Assembly: GCF_004217145.1 (NCBI RefSeq)
Contig: NZ_SHKR01000013.1
Span: forward strand, 496,001 to 560,000
Source of the DNA: Kribbella rubisoli
GTDB taxonomy: Bacteria; Actinomycetota; Actinomycetes; Propionibacteriales; Kribbellaceae
DNA: 64,000 bases
Direction of reading: 5' to 3'
Shown here: positions 17,864 to 25,548 of the stretch, piece by piece
How positions within the stretch are numbered: position 1 is the first letter of the stretch
How the letters are laid out: every line of letters starts with the position of its first letter
Translations under genes and position numbers: made by a program
Notes under the pieces: model-generated
What the model was told of the DNA's origin: nothing
Seen by the model: only the letters and a program-made list of their open reading frames with translations
The model's database searches: none

Positions 17864-18463
17864 ATGGCGCCGCAACCGTTGCCGTGTGCGCGGCCGACCC
17901 GCGCGGACGCGGCCCGGAATTACGACCGCCTGGTGACCGCCGCCCGGGAGACCTTCGCCGAGCACGGCACCGACACCTCGCTGGAGGAGATCGCCCGCCG
18001 CGCCGGAGTCGGCATCGGCACTCTGTACCGCCGGTTCCCGAGCCGGACCGCGCTGCTCGAGGCGGTCTACGTCGAGGAGATCCAGTCCGTCTGCGACCGG
18101 GCGTACGACTTCGACCGTGAGTTGGAGCCGTTCGACGCGCTGGCCGCGTGGCTGCGCAGCTTCCTCGGGTACGGCCTGTCCAAGGGCACCCTGGCCAGTG
18201 AGCTTACGGTTGCCCTAGGCAAAGACTCGCCGTTCTTCAAGGCCTGCAAGATGAACGTGCAGGATGCTGGCAATCTCCTGCTGGACAAGGCGAAAGCGGC
18301 CGGCGAGGTGCGGTCGGAGCTCGAATTGGCGGACGTGATGCGGCTGGTCGGCGGCATCAACATGGGCCGCGACATCGAGCCCGAGCAGGCCAACCGCCTG
18401 CTCGACATCGTGCTGTGTGGGCTCAGGCCCGCTGCTCCCGCAGCCGCGCCAGCGAAGGGTTAG
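17864..18463 (+). CDS. TetR/AcrR-family transcriptional repressor
   Basis: 199 residues from ATG 17864, which has GAGGAGG 5 nt upstream. The N-terminal helix-turn-helix is canonical (TSLEEIARRAGVGIGTLYRR, then FPSRTALLEAVY). The C-terminal ligand domain (LEPFDALAAWLRSFLGY) is helical. It should bind the palindrome at 17778-17824 and be released by a substrate of the neighbouring pump. The 3' end overlaps the convergent epimerase gene by 41 bp. Confidence 0.92.
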   Translation: MAPQPLPCARPTRADAARNYDRLVTAARETFAEHGTDTSLEEIARRAGVGIGTLYRRFPSRTALLEAVYVEEIQSVCDRAYDFDRELEPFDALAAWLRSFLGYGLSKGTLASELTVALGKDSPFFKACKMNVQDAGNLLLDKAKAAGEVRSELELADVMRLVGGINMGRDIEPEQANRLLDIVLCGLRPAAPAAAPAKG

Positions 18464-18941
18464 CCGCGTCCCGCTCGGTGTAGCTGAGCTCCTGGACCGG
18501 CCACTCGATCCCCAGCTCCGGATCGAAGAGATCCACGGCGACTCGCTCCGGCGACCAGTGCTCATTCACCAGGAAGTTGTACGTCGTGTGCGGCGTCACC
18601 GTGCAGAACGAATTCCCGACGTCACGCGGCACATACAACGCCTGCTCGGGACCGAGCTCGAACGTCTCCACCCGGCCGAAGGTCTCGTTGTCCCGCAGGT
18701 CGACGATCGCCGCGAACACCCGGCCCGACGAAGGCGACATGTACTTGTCCCACGGCTCGGCATGGATACCGCGGACGATCCCGGCTTCGGCGAAGTACGC
18801 GACGTTGTGCTGTACGACGTCCATCCCGAGCCCGGCCAGCTTCTCGCGGTGGAAGTTCTCCTTGAACCACCCGTCGTCGTTGGGCTTCACATCCAGCGCG
18901 ATCCGCAGTACTCCGGGGATCGTGGTCTCCTCGACCTTCAC
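18423..18941 (-). CDS. dTDP-4-dehydrorhamnose 3,5-epimerase-like cupin
   Basis: 172 residues, slightly shorter than classical RfbC (~180-200). Motifs WFKENFHREKL, VQHNVAYFAEAGIVRGIHAE and DVGNSFCTVTP match the RmlC cupin core, with His in RGIHAE as the likely catalytic base. The family epimerises dTDP-4-keto-6-deoxy sugars; with no rmlA, B or D nearby the substrate could be another nucleotide sugar. GTG start overlaps the stop of the DUF2786 gene (GTGA), so the two are one operon. Confidence 0.78.
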   Translation of the reverse strand: MKVEETTIPGVLRIALDVKPNDDGWFKENFHREKLAGLGMDVVQHNVAYFAEAGIVRGIHAEPWDKYMSPSSGRVFAAIVDLRDNETFGRVETFELGPEQALYVPRDVGNSFCTVTPHTTYNFLVNEHWSPERVAVDLFDPELGIEWPVQELSYTERDAANPSLARLREQRA

Positions 18942-20164
18942 CGGCGCACCTGCCGGCGGGCATCGAGCTGGGCCTGGTCGGCGGCGGTCAGGCCCGCGTG
19001 CCAGCCGGCGCCGTTGGTGATGCGCGTCCGGCGGGTCGTCGTGTTCGGGAACAGTTGCGCGAACAACGCGTCCACCTGCTCCTCCCGCTTGGCCAGCACC
19101 GGCAGCAGCCGACCTGCATCGGCTTCCGGCACGGCGGCCTGGGTCGCGGCGGCGGTCTGCTCCAACCGCTCGCCGATCCGCAACGCATACGCCATCAGGA
19201 ACGACTGCCGGAACGACCGCGTCCTGGACTCACCCCGATGGCCGATGTGCTTGCCAGCAGCAATCATCGCGCGATTCGCCTGCACCAGCAGGGAGGTGCT
19301 GAGGATCTCGGTGTGCTGCAGATCCACCTCGGCGCCGACGATGGTGACGACGGCCAGGTCGTCGATCACGACCGTCCGGCACCGGTTCGCCGCGGCGACC
19401 GCGCCGACCAGCTGAGCCTTGGCGGACACATACGGCGTCTCGACCCACAGCCGCCGCGCAGCCGAGTCGTCCGGGATCTCCACGTCCGCCTCGACCAGCG
19501 CGCTGTCCAGCGAGAACTTGGCCATCAGCTCCTGCGCCTTCCCGGACAGCGCCTCCGCCTCATCCGGAAACTCGGTCGCCTCAGCCTTGGCGAGCAGCGC
19601 GCGAATCCGGGCCAGCATCTTCCCGTTCGCCGGCACGACGTGGTGCGCCTGGAGCACCGTCGTGCCAGGCAGGGGAAAGATCCGAGCCAGCACCGGGAGT
19701 GTTTGGAGGAAACCGGCCAGGGACAGCGCGTGGTGCAAAGTGAGGTAGCGGCCGACGCGGGCACCGGCCGCCCACGCGGTCAGGCTCAGTGCGGTGAAGG
19801 GCTGCGGCACGCCGAGGTCAGTCAGTTGTTCAAGCCAGCGTGAGTCGATCGTCGCGGCCTTGTAGCCCACGTGTTCGGCGGCTATCGCGGCCAGCAGCAG
19901 CGGCTCGACGCCTGGGTCCAGACTGCGGCGGCCGTGCTGGACGACATCGGCCGGCGCCCAGCCGCGCTCCCAGGTGGTGCGGAGGAGCCCGGTGAGGAAG
20001 GACTGCACGCAACGGTCCACCTGCGCCTGGTCGCGCTCGTCGTACGCGCCCAGGCGGGCCAGGTGTTCGTCGGCGCGATCGTCGCGCACCGCCACGACTG
20101 CGGCCGTGATCGGTAACAATCGCAGGATTTCCTCGTCACTCACGCCGTTGAGTCTGACACCCAC
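18938..20164 (-). CDS. DUF2786 domain protein
   Basis: 408 residues. GTG 20164 is preferred for its AGGA 6 nt upstream; GTG 20143 (VSDEEILRLL) is an alternative. The centre carries the DUF2786 signature MLARIRALLAKAEATEFPDE (about residues 180-200) followed by AEALSGKAQELMAKFSLD. The rest is helical with no catalytic motif I recognise. The function of the family is unknown. It is translationally coupled to the epimerase, an unusual pairing. Confidence 0.75.
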   Translation of the reverse strand: MGVRLNGVSDEEILRLLPITAAVVAVRDDRADEHLARLGAYDERDQAQVDRCVQSFLTGLLRTTWERGWAPADVVQHGRRSLDPGVEPLLLAAIAAEHVGYKAATIDSRWLEQLTDLGVPQPFTALSLTAWAAGARVGRYLTLHHALSLAGFLQTLPVLARIFPLPGTTVLQAHHVVPANGKMLARIRALLAKAEATEFPDEAEALSGKAQELMAKFSLDSALVEADVEIPDDSAARRLWVETPYVSAKAQLVGAVAAANRCRTVVIDDLAVVTIVGAEVDLQHTEILSTSLLVQANRAMIAAGKHIGHRGESRTRSFRQSFLMAYALRIGERLEQTAAATQAAVPEADAGRLLPVLAKREEQVDALFAQLFPNTTTRRTRITNGAGWHAGLTAADQAQLDARRQVRR

Positions 20165-20297
20165 CGAAGTTCCTGCCCAAACGGGAATCCGTTCCCTTGT
20201 GGATAACCCCAGTCACTCTGCAGGCTGCCCGAAAGGACGCTGACGCAGCGGAGCCGGGCACCTAGCCTGGCGGCAGTACATCGGGGAGGGGACAGTA

Positions 20298-21689
20298 ATG
20301 ACGCAGACTGTGGGGGAACTGCGCGCGGCCGTGAGCGGAGCCGTGTTCGCACCGGAAGACGACGGCTACGACACTGCGCGCCGGCTGTGGAACGCAGAAC
20401 ACGTCCGGGAGCCGGCGGTGATCGCCCAGGTTCATTCGGCCGAGGACGTGCAGGCAGCCGTCCGGTACGCCGTGGCTGAGGGGCTGGAGATCGCCGTACG
20501 CGGCGGTGGCCACAGCATCGCCGGGCTGTCGTCGGTGGACGGCGGACTCATGATCGAGCTGAGCCGACTCAACCAGGTCACGGTCGATCCCGAGGCCCGG
20601 CGTGCTCGCGTCGGCGGCGGTGCGCTGCTGCGGGATCTCGACGCCGCCACGCAGGAGCACGGCCTCGCCGTACCTGCCGGGCTGATCGGCCACACCGGCG
20701 TCGGCGGGCTGACGCTCGGCGGCGGCATGGGTTGGCTGACCCGGATGCACGGGCTCACCATCGACAACCTGGAGTCGGTCCAGCTGGTCACTGCGGACGG
20801 CAGCATCGTGCGTGCCGCGGAGGACGAGAACGCCGACCTGTTCTGGGCCGTACGCGGTGGCGGCGGCAACTTCGGTGTGGTCACCGAGTTCGAGTTCCGG
20901 CTGCACCAGGTTGGGCCGATCGTGAACTTCGGCCTGGCGTTCTGGGGGCAGGACCAGGGTGCGGAGCTGCTCAGGGCGGCCCGCGAGGTGATTCCGACGC
21001 TGCCGCGTGAGGTCAACGTGGTGATCGCGGCCTTGAACGCGCCGCCGGCGCCGTTCGTCCCGGAGGAGCACCGCTTCAGGCCAGGTTTCGCCCTGGTGGT
21101 GGTCGGGTTCGGTTCGCCCGAGCAGCACGCCGAGGCGGTGGCCCGGCTGCAGGAGACGCTGCCGCCGCTGTTCCAGGTGGTCACGCCGATGCCGTACGTC
21201 GCCGTACAGCAGCTGCTCGACGAGGCGAACGGCCCGGGCATGTACCACTACGAGAAGGGCGCATACCTCGAGACGCTGTCCGACGAGGCGATCGACGTGT
21301 ACACCTCACAGCAGGTGCACAAGACGTCGCCGATGTCGGCCGCGATGATCTACCACCTCGACGAGGGCTATCTCGAGACCGACGACGACGCCACCTCGTT
21401 CGGCGGGCAACGGAGCGAGCGCTACGCGATGTTCGTCATCGCGACCACTCCGGTCCCCGAGGCCCTGGGGGCCGAGCGCGCCTGGGTGCGGACCCTCTGG
21501 GACGCCATCCAGCCGTATGCGATCAACATCGGCAGCTACGTGAACGGTATGGCCGAGCCCGACGCGGCGCGGATCCGGGCGTCGTACGGCGACAAGTACG
21601 AACGGCTGGTGGAGCTGAAGCGGAAGTACGACCCGGACAACGTGTTCCACCGGAACCAGAACATCAACCCAGCGGCAATTGGTAGCTGA
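20298..21689 (+). CDS. FAD-linked oxidoreductase of the berberine-bridge-enzyme type
   Basis: 463 residues. The PCMH-type FAD domain has IAVRGGGHSIAG, whose His is the usual site of 8-alpha-histidyl FAD attachment, and the GVGGLTLGGGMGWLTR pyrophosphate loop; a C-terminal BBE segment YDPDNVFHRNQNINP closes the protein. The residue that carries the second, cysteinyl link in bicovalent members does not look like Cys here, so a single covalent bond is likely. It has no signal peptide. The substrate (sugar or polyketide alcohol) is unknown. GGGGAGGGG lies 7 nt before ATG. Confidence 0.88.
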   Translation: MTQTVGELRAAVSGAVFAPEDDGYDTARRLWNAEHVREPAVIAQVHSAEDVQAAVRYAVAEGLEIAVRGGGHSIAGLSSVDGGLMIELSRLNQVTVDPEARRARVGGGALLRDLDAATQEHGLAVPAGLIGHTGVGGLTLGGGMGWLTRMHGLTIDNLESVQLVTADGSIVRAAEDENADLFWAVRGGGGNFGVVTEFEFRLHQVGPIVNFGLAFWGQDQGAELLRAAREVIPTLPREVNVVIAALNAPPAPFVPEEHRFRPGFALVVVGFGSPEQHAEAVARLQETLPPLFQVVTPMPYVAVQQLLDEANGPGMYHYEKGAYLETLSDEAIDVYTSQQVHKTSPMSAAMIYHLDEGYLETDDDATSFGGQRSERYAMFVIATTPVPEALGAERAWVRTLWDAIQPYAINIGSYVNGMAEPDAARIRASYGDKYERLVELKRKYDPDNVFHRNQNINPAAIGS

Positions 21690-22635
21690 TGAACTTCTGG
21701 TGAGTGACGAAGCCGAGGCCCTCGTACAGACCGAGGGCTCCGGTCGGGTTGTCGGCGTCGACGCCGAGCGCGGCCCGCTGGTAACCGGCCTCTGCGGCCT
21801 TGGCGAGAACCTTCGCCAGGGCCGCACGGGCCAGACCGCGCCCGCGGTACGCACGCCGGGTGCCGACCTGGCCGATGTAGAGCTCCCGGACCCCTGTCGC
21901 CTCGGTGTCGGCGTCCCACTCGTAGCCGTTGACGTACGCCGCGATGGTGTCGCCGTCCAGCACGTAGTACGACTGCTGACCGCGGAACGCGCGTGATCCG
22001 ACGTTCCGGGCGCGCCAGCCCTCAGTGGTAGGCGGCGACCAGCCCCAGTGGTCGGAGAAGGCCTCGAAGTGGGCCAGTCGCAACGCTTCCTCGTACGACG
22101 TGTCGTACGACCTGAGCTTGAGCCCGTCGGCGACCGGCGCGTCCGGGACCGGCAGGTCGAGCGGCCGGCGCATGTCGAAGAAGTAGCGCTCCTCCTCGAA
22201 GCCGAGGGTGCGCAGCAAGGCGTCCGCGCCGGCGTTGGTGCTGTTCGCGCCGACTCCGACCAGACCGGGTGCCTCTGGGTGCTTGGCTGTGTGGAGTTCG
22301 CCGGCGCGCTGGATCAGCCAGCGCATCAGCGTCGTGCCGAGGCCCTGCCGGCGCCACTCCGGATGGATGGCGCCCTCGGTGTTGACCCGGTCCACGTCCA
22401 CCACGGCGGACTTCACGTGCGTGATGCCGTAGCCGATCATCCGGTCGCCGGACCACAGGCCGATGGTGTCCCGGGCCAGGTCGAGGTGCGGGTGCTCCAG
22501 CTGCTCGGCCAGGTCCTCGGCGCTGTAGTTCTCGCCGTCCTGGTCGACCTCCTCCTTGGCGGCCACCAGCTCGGCCCACGCTTCCACGTCACCCTTGTCG
22601 ATCGGGCGCGCCTCGATCCCCTCCGGCCAACTCAT
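21664..22635 (-). CDS. GNAT acetyltransferase with two GNAT domains
   Basis: 323 residues. Two GNAT repeats: the first with IHPEWRRQGLGTTLMRWL (acetyl-CoA loop, about residues 88-110), the second with QVGTRRAYRGRGLARAALA and NPTGALGLYEGLGF near the C-terminus. The layout resembles mycothiol synthase (MshD) but the sequence is not clearly MshD, so the acceptor is unknown. Convergent overlap of 26 bp with the flavin oxidase gene. Confidence 0.83.
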   Translation of the reverse strand: MSWPEGIEARPIDKGDVEAWAELVAAKEEVDQDGENYSAEDLAEQLEHPHLDLARDTIGLWSGDRMIGYGITHVKSAVVDVDRVNTEGAIHPEWRRQGLGTTLMRWLIQRAGELHTAKHPEAPGLVGVGANSTNAGADALLRTLGFEEERYFFDMRRPLDLPVPDAPVADGLKLRSYDTSYEEALRLAHFEAFSDHWGWSPPTTEGWRARNVGSRAFRGQQSYYVLDGDTIAAYVNGYEWDADTEATGVRELYIGQVGTRRAYRGRGLARAALAKVLAKAAEAGYQRAALGVDADNPTGALGLYEGLGFVTHQKFISYQLPLG

Positions 22636-22676
22636 GGCACGAAGGTACGGCGTCCGGTCCGTCGAGGCACGTCAAT

Positions 22677-22716
22677 TAGCTCAGTTGCTCGGCGAGTAGC
22701 TCAGTTGCTCGGCGAG
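22677..22716. repeat. Perfect 20-bp tandem duplication at the esterase 3' end
   Basis: TAGCTCAGTTGCTCGGCGAG occurs twice back to back. Because 20 is not a multiple of 3, it shifts the reading frame and removes the older stop of the esterase gene. See the finding for the consequence. Confidence 0.95.
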
Positions 22717-23724
22717 CCATCGCACCGCCATCGGATAGCGGTACTCGATCCCGCCGTGGGTGCCCTCGAACAGCTCGAAGTGCATCCGTCCGTCCGGCAG
22801 ACCGACCTGCTGGGCGGCCCGGTGGAACGCGGTCGCGCTCAGGTCGAGGTAGTACTCGTCCTGCTTGCCCGCGTCGATCCACACTGCACGCAGCGAACGC
22901 AGCGCGTCGGCGTACTGCGGCTCTTTGACCATCTCGACCGGGTCCCGCGACAGCCAGCGCGCCCAGACCTCCGGGACGATCGAGCCCAGGTCGTCGAACG
23001 GCAGCAGTACGGTGCCGTCGGGCTCAGCGGAGTACGCCGACGCGTAGCCGTACATCTCCAGCAGGTGCAGGTCCTCGTTCGTCGTACGGCCGGTCCGGGT
23101 CGCGAGCACCTCGAAGTACTTCTCGTAGCTGCCGTCGTACTTGTCCCGCAGCGTCCGCGCACGCTCTGGGAACTCAGGCCGGTAGCAGACGTCGAAGAGC
23201 GCGTCACCGGCGTGGGTAGCCAGCGCCCCGAATACGTCCGGCCGCAGCATCGGCATCACCATCGCCGTGTACCCACCACTCGACTTGCCGGTGACAGCGC
23301 GGTGGTCGCGGTCGGGGATGGTCCGGTACGTCGCGTCGATCCACGGCACGATCTCGTCGCACAGGTACGACTGGTACTGCCCTGTGCCCGGCGAGTCCAG
23401 GCACTGGCTGCCGCCGTACTTCGTCCAGGAGTCGACGAACACTACTACTGCGCGCGGCGCGCTCTCGTCCGAGAACATCGCGTCCAGCAGCTCCGGGTAC
23501 GGCTGGCGGAACGGAGTCCGGTTGAACCACATCCCGACGTGGCCGGTGTACCCCATCGTCACGTAGATGGACGGGTAGCGGTCCTCTGACTCGTCGTACC
23601 CCGGCGGCAGGTAGACCAGCACCGGACGCTCGTGCGGATCGCCGAGCGGGTTCCCGCGCAGCAGTTCGCTCGTGAACGTCAGTTGGTCCAGGCGTCCGTT
23701 GAGTTCAGCCGACCACGGCAGCAT
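22681..23724 (-). CDS. Putative esterase (alpha/beta hydrolase, esterase D / enterochelin esterase type)
   Basis: 347 residues from ATG 23724 (GGAGG 6 nt upstream). RPVLVYLPPGYDES and YPSIYVTMGYTG start the alpha/beta-hydrolase fold; the nucleophile elbow is GKSSGGY with Ser in the GxSxG-like context, and the catalytic His is probably in EGTHGGIEYRY. No signal peptide, so it is cytoplasmic. The extreme C-terminus (SYSPSN) exists only because of a 20-bp duplication. Substrate unknown. Confidence 0.82.
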   Translation of the reverse strand: MLPWSAELNGRLDQLTFTSELLRGNPLGDPHERPVLVYLPPGYDESEDRYPSIYVTMGYTGHVGMWFNRTPFRQPYPELLDAMFSDESAPRAVVVFVDSWTKYGGSQCLDSPGTGQYQSYLCDEIVPWIDATYRTIPDRDHRAVTGKSSGGYTAMVMPMLRPDVFGALATHAGDALFDVCYRPEFPERARTLRDKYDGSYEKYFEVLATRTGRTTNEDLHLLEMYGYASAYSAEPDGTVLLPFDDLGSIVPEVWARWLSRDPVEMVKEPQYADALRSLRAVWIDAGKQDEYYLDLSATAFHRAAQQVGLPDGRMHFELFEGTHGGIEYRYPMAVRWLAEQLSYSPSN

Positions 23725-23740
23725 CCGTACCTCCAGTGAG

Positions 23741-25423
23741 TCACATCGCGTCAGGGGCCTCGATACCGAGTAGGCCGAGTCCATCCTGCAACACGGTGCG
23801 GGTTGCGGTGCAGAGGGCGATCCGGCTTGCTCTGGTCGTGCCTTCGCTGCCGAGAACCGGGCACTGCTCGTAGAAGGTGGAGAGGGCGGACGCTACGTCG
23901 TACAGATAGGTGCACAGTCTGTGCGGCTGGAGCGTCTCGGCGACCTGTGCGACGGTGGCGGCGAAGCCGGTCAGGAGGAGGGCAAGCCGCTGCTCGGCGG
24001 GGTCCTTGAGTTCAGCGACCTCGGTTGACGCCTCGGCCTTGGACAGGAGTCTGGTGAGCCGGGCGTGCGCGTACTGGAGGTACGGTCCGGTGTTCCCGGT
24101 CATCGCGACCATCCGGTCCAGGTCGAACACGTAGTCGTTGCCCCGGTCGCTCGACAGGTCGGCGTACTTGACCGCACCGATCCCGACTGCCCGTGCGGTC
24201 GCTGTCCGGTCGACGCCGTCCCTGCCTTCCAGTAGCGAGTCGGCGCGGGCGACTGCGCTGTCGAGCAGTTCAACCAGCTTGACCGTGCCGCCGGCTCTTG
24301 TTTTGAAGGGCTTGCCGTTCGGTCCGAGGACGGTGCCGAATTCCACGTGCTCGGCCGGCACGGCCTCCGGCAGCCAGCCGGCCGTCCGGGCAAGCGTGAA
24401 GATCATGTCGAAGTGCAGCGCCTGCCGGTGGTCCACGACGTACACGATCCGGTCGGCGTGCAGGGTGGTGATCCGGTGTCTGATCGCGGCCAGGTCTGTT
24501 GCGCTGTAGCCGAATCCACCGTCGGACTTCCGGACGATGACGGGGAGCGGACTGCCGTCGCGGCCGAGGAATCCGGGGAGGAACGCGCACATTGCGCCGT
24601 CCGATTCCGTCAGGAGGCCTTGGTGGTTGAGCTCGGCGACGATCTGTGGGAGGTCGTCGTTGTAGGCGCTTTCGCCGACTACGTCTTGTCTTGCGAGGTT
24701 CGAGCCGAGCAGGGCGTAGACCTTCTCGAAGTCGTCGAGGGAGACGTCGACCATGTGTTGCCAGCTGGCCAGCGTCTCCGGATCGCCGGACTGCAGTTCG
24801 ACGACCCGCAGTCTGGCCTTGTCGGCGAAGGTGCCGTCAGCATCGAAATGTTTCCGGCTCCGCTCGTAAAGATGCTGCAATCCCTCCAGATCAAGGGATT
24901 CCGCGGTCCCGTCCTCCTCGAGCAGCTGCTCGATCATCATCCCGTACTGCGTTCCCCAGTCGCCGACGTGGTTCTGCCGGATCACGTCGTATCCGACGTA
25001 CGTCAGGACGTTGCACAGTGCGTCGCCGATCACCGTCGACCGAAGATGACCGACGTGCATCTGCTTCGCGACATTCGGCTGCGAGTAGTCGACGACGACC
25101 CGTTGGCCTTTCCTGGTAAAGGATTCCGGCTCGTTGACGGCCTTGGCCAGGGTCGACGGCAGCAACGTCAGGTTGATAAAACCGGGACCGGCGATCGAAG
25201 GCTTCTCACAGAGGTCGTCGACCTGCAGGTTCTCGATAAGGCGCGCGGCAACCTCCCGCGGAGACTGCTTGAGTGCATTACCGATCCGCAAGGCCAGATT
25301 GCTCTGGTAATGGCCGAACTCGGGCTTGGTCGCCGCCCGCAACTCCGGGTCGTACGGCGTACCGAAGGCGGCCTCGGCGGCAGCGGACAGTCTGGTGGCA
25401 AGGACAGGCAGAACTGCGGACAT
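23741..25423 (-). CDS. argS: Arginyl-tRNA synthetase, E. coli/eukaryote-like type
   Basis: 560 residues, full length. An N-terminal Add-1 domain (GHYQSNLALRIGNALK) is followed by the class I catalytic core with the HIGH motif as MHVGHLRST within VVDYSQPNVAKQMHVGH, and a DALR anticodon domain at the C-terminus (ARLTRLLSKAEASTEV, CPVLGSEGTTRASR). KPFKTRAGG stands where KMSKS would be, as is usual for ArgRS. The NVAKQMHVGHLRST form resembles E. coli ArgS rather than the NPTGPIHIGG-type enzyme common in actinobacteria. It follows a short Arg-rich leader ORF. Confidence 0.92.
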   Translation of the reverse strand: MSAVLPVLATRLSAAAEAAFGTPYDPELRAATKPEFGHYQSNLALRIGNALKQSPREVAARLIENLQVDDLCEKPSIAGPGFINLTLLPSTLAKAVNEPESFTRKGQRVVVDYSQPNVAKQMHVGHLRSTVIGDALCNVLTYVGYDVIRQNHVGDWGTQYGMMIEQLLEEDGTAESLDLEGLQHLYERSRKHFDADGTFADKARLRVVELQSGDPETLASWQHMVDVSLDDFEKVYALLGSNLARQDVVGESAYNDDLPQIVAELNHQGLLTESDGAMCAFLPGFLGRDGSPLPVIVRKSDGGFGYSATDLAAIRHRITTLHADRIVYVVDHRQALHFDMIFTLARTAGWLPEAVPAEHVEFGTVLGPNGKPFKTRAGGTVKLVELLDSAVARADSLLEGRDGVDRTATARAVGIGAVKYADLSSDRGNDYVFDLDRMVAMTGNTGPYLQYAHARLTRLLSKAEASTEVAELKDPAEQRLALLLTGFAATVAQVAETLQPHRLCTYLYDVASALSTFYEQCPVLGSEGTTRASRIALCTATRTVLQDGLGLLGIEAPDAM

Positions 25424-25467
25424 AACAGGGTCCTTCGAAGAGACGCGACTGGAACAGGCTGGGGTGT

Positions 25468-25548
25468 TCAGACAGTGCGTCGTCGTCGCAGGCTGAAGCT
25501 CACGCGCGCGGCGTGGATGGGCTTCAGGCTGATCGACATGTCAGCCAT
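25468..25548 (-). CDS. Candidate leader peptide with four consecutive Arg codons upstream of argS
   Basis: A 26-codon ORF ends 44 nt before argS. It starts MADMSISLKP and ends FSLRRRRTV; the four Arg codons are CGA CGA CGA CGC, and CGA is a rare codon in high-GC actinobacteria. A second in-frame ATG at 25539 gives 23 codons. Its start overlaps the stop of the upstream TagF-like gene. This is the layout of a ribosome-mediated attenuator sensing charged tRNA-Arg. I see no ribosome-binding site, so translation may be coupled. Confidence 0.6.
   Translation of the reverse strand: MADMSISLKPIHAARVSFSLRRRRTV

Noticed and set aside
20200..20220. TTGTGGATAA (perfect DnaA box on the minus strand), TTATCCACT near 11434 and TTGTCCACA near 39703.
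   Set aside because: Three isolated boxes spread over 28 kb with no AT-rich cluster and no dnaA/dnaN/gyrB gene; chance or minor sites, not an origin.
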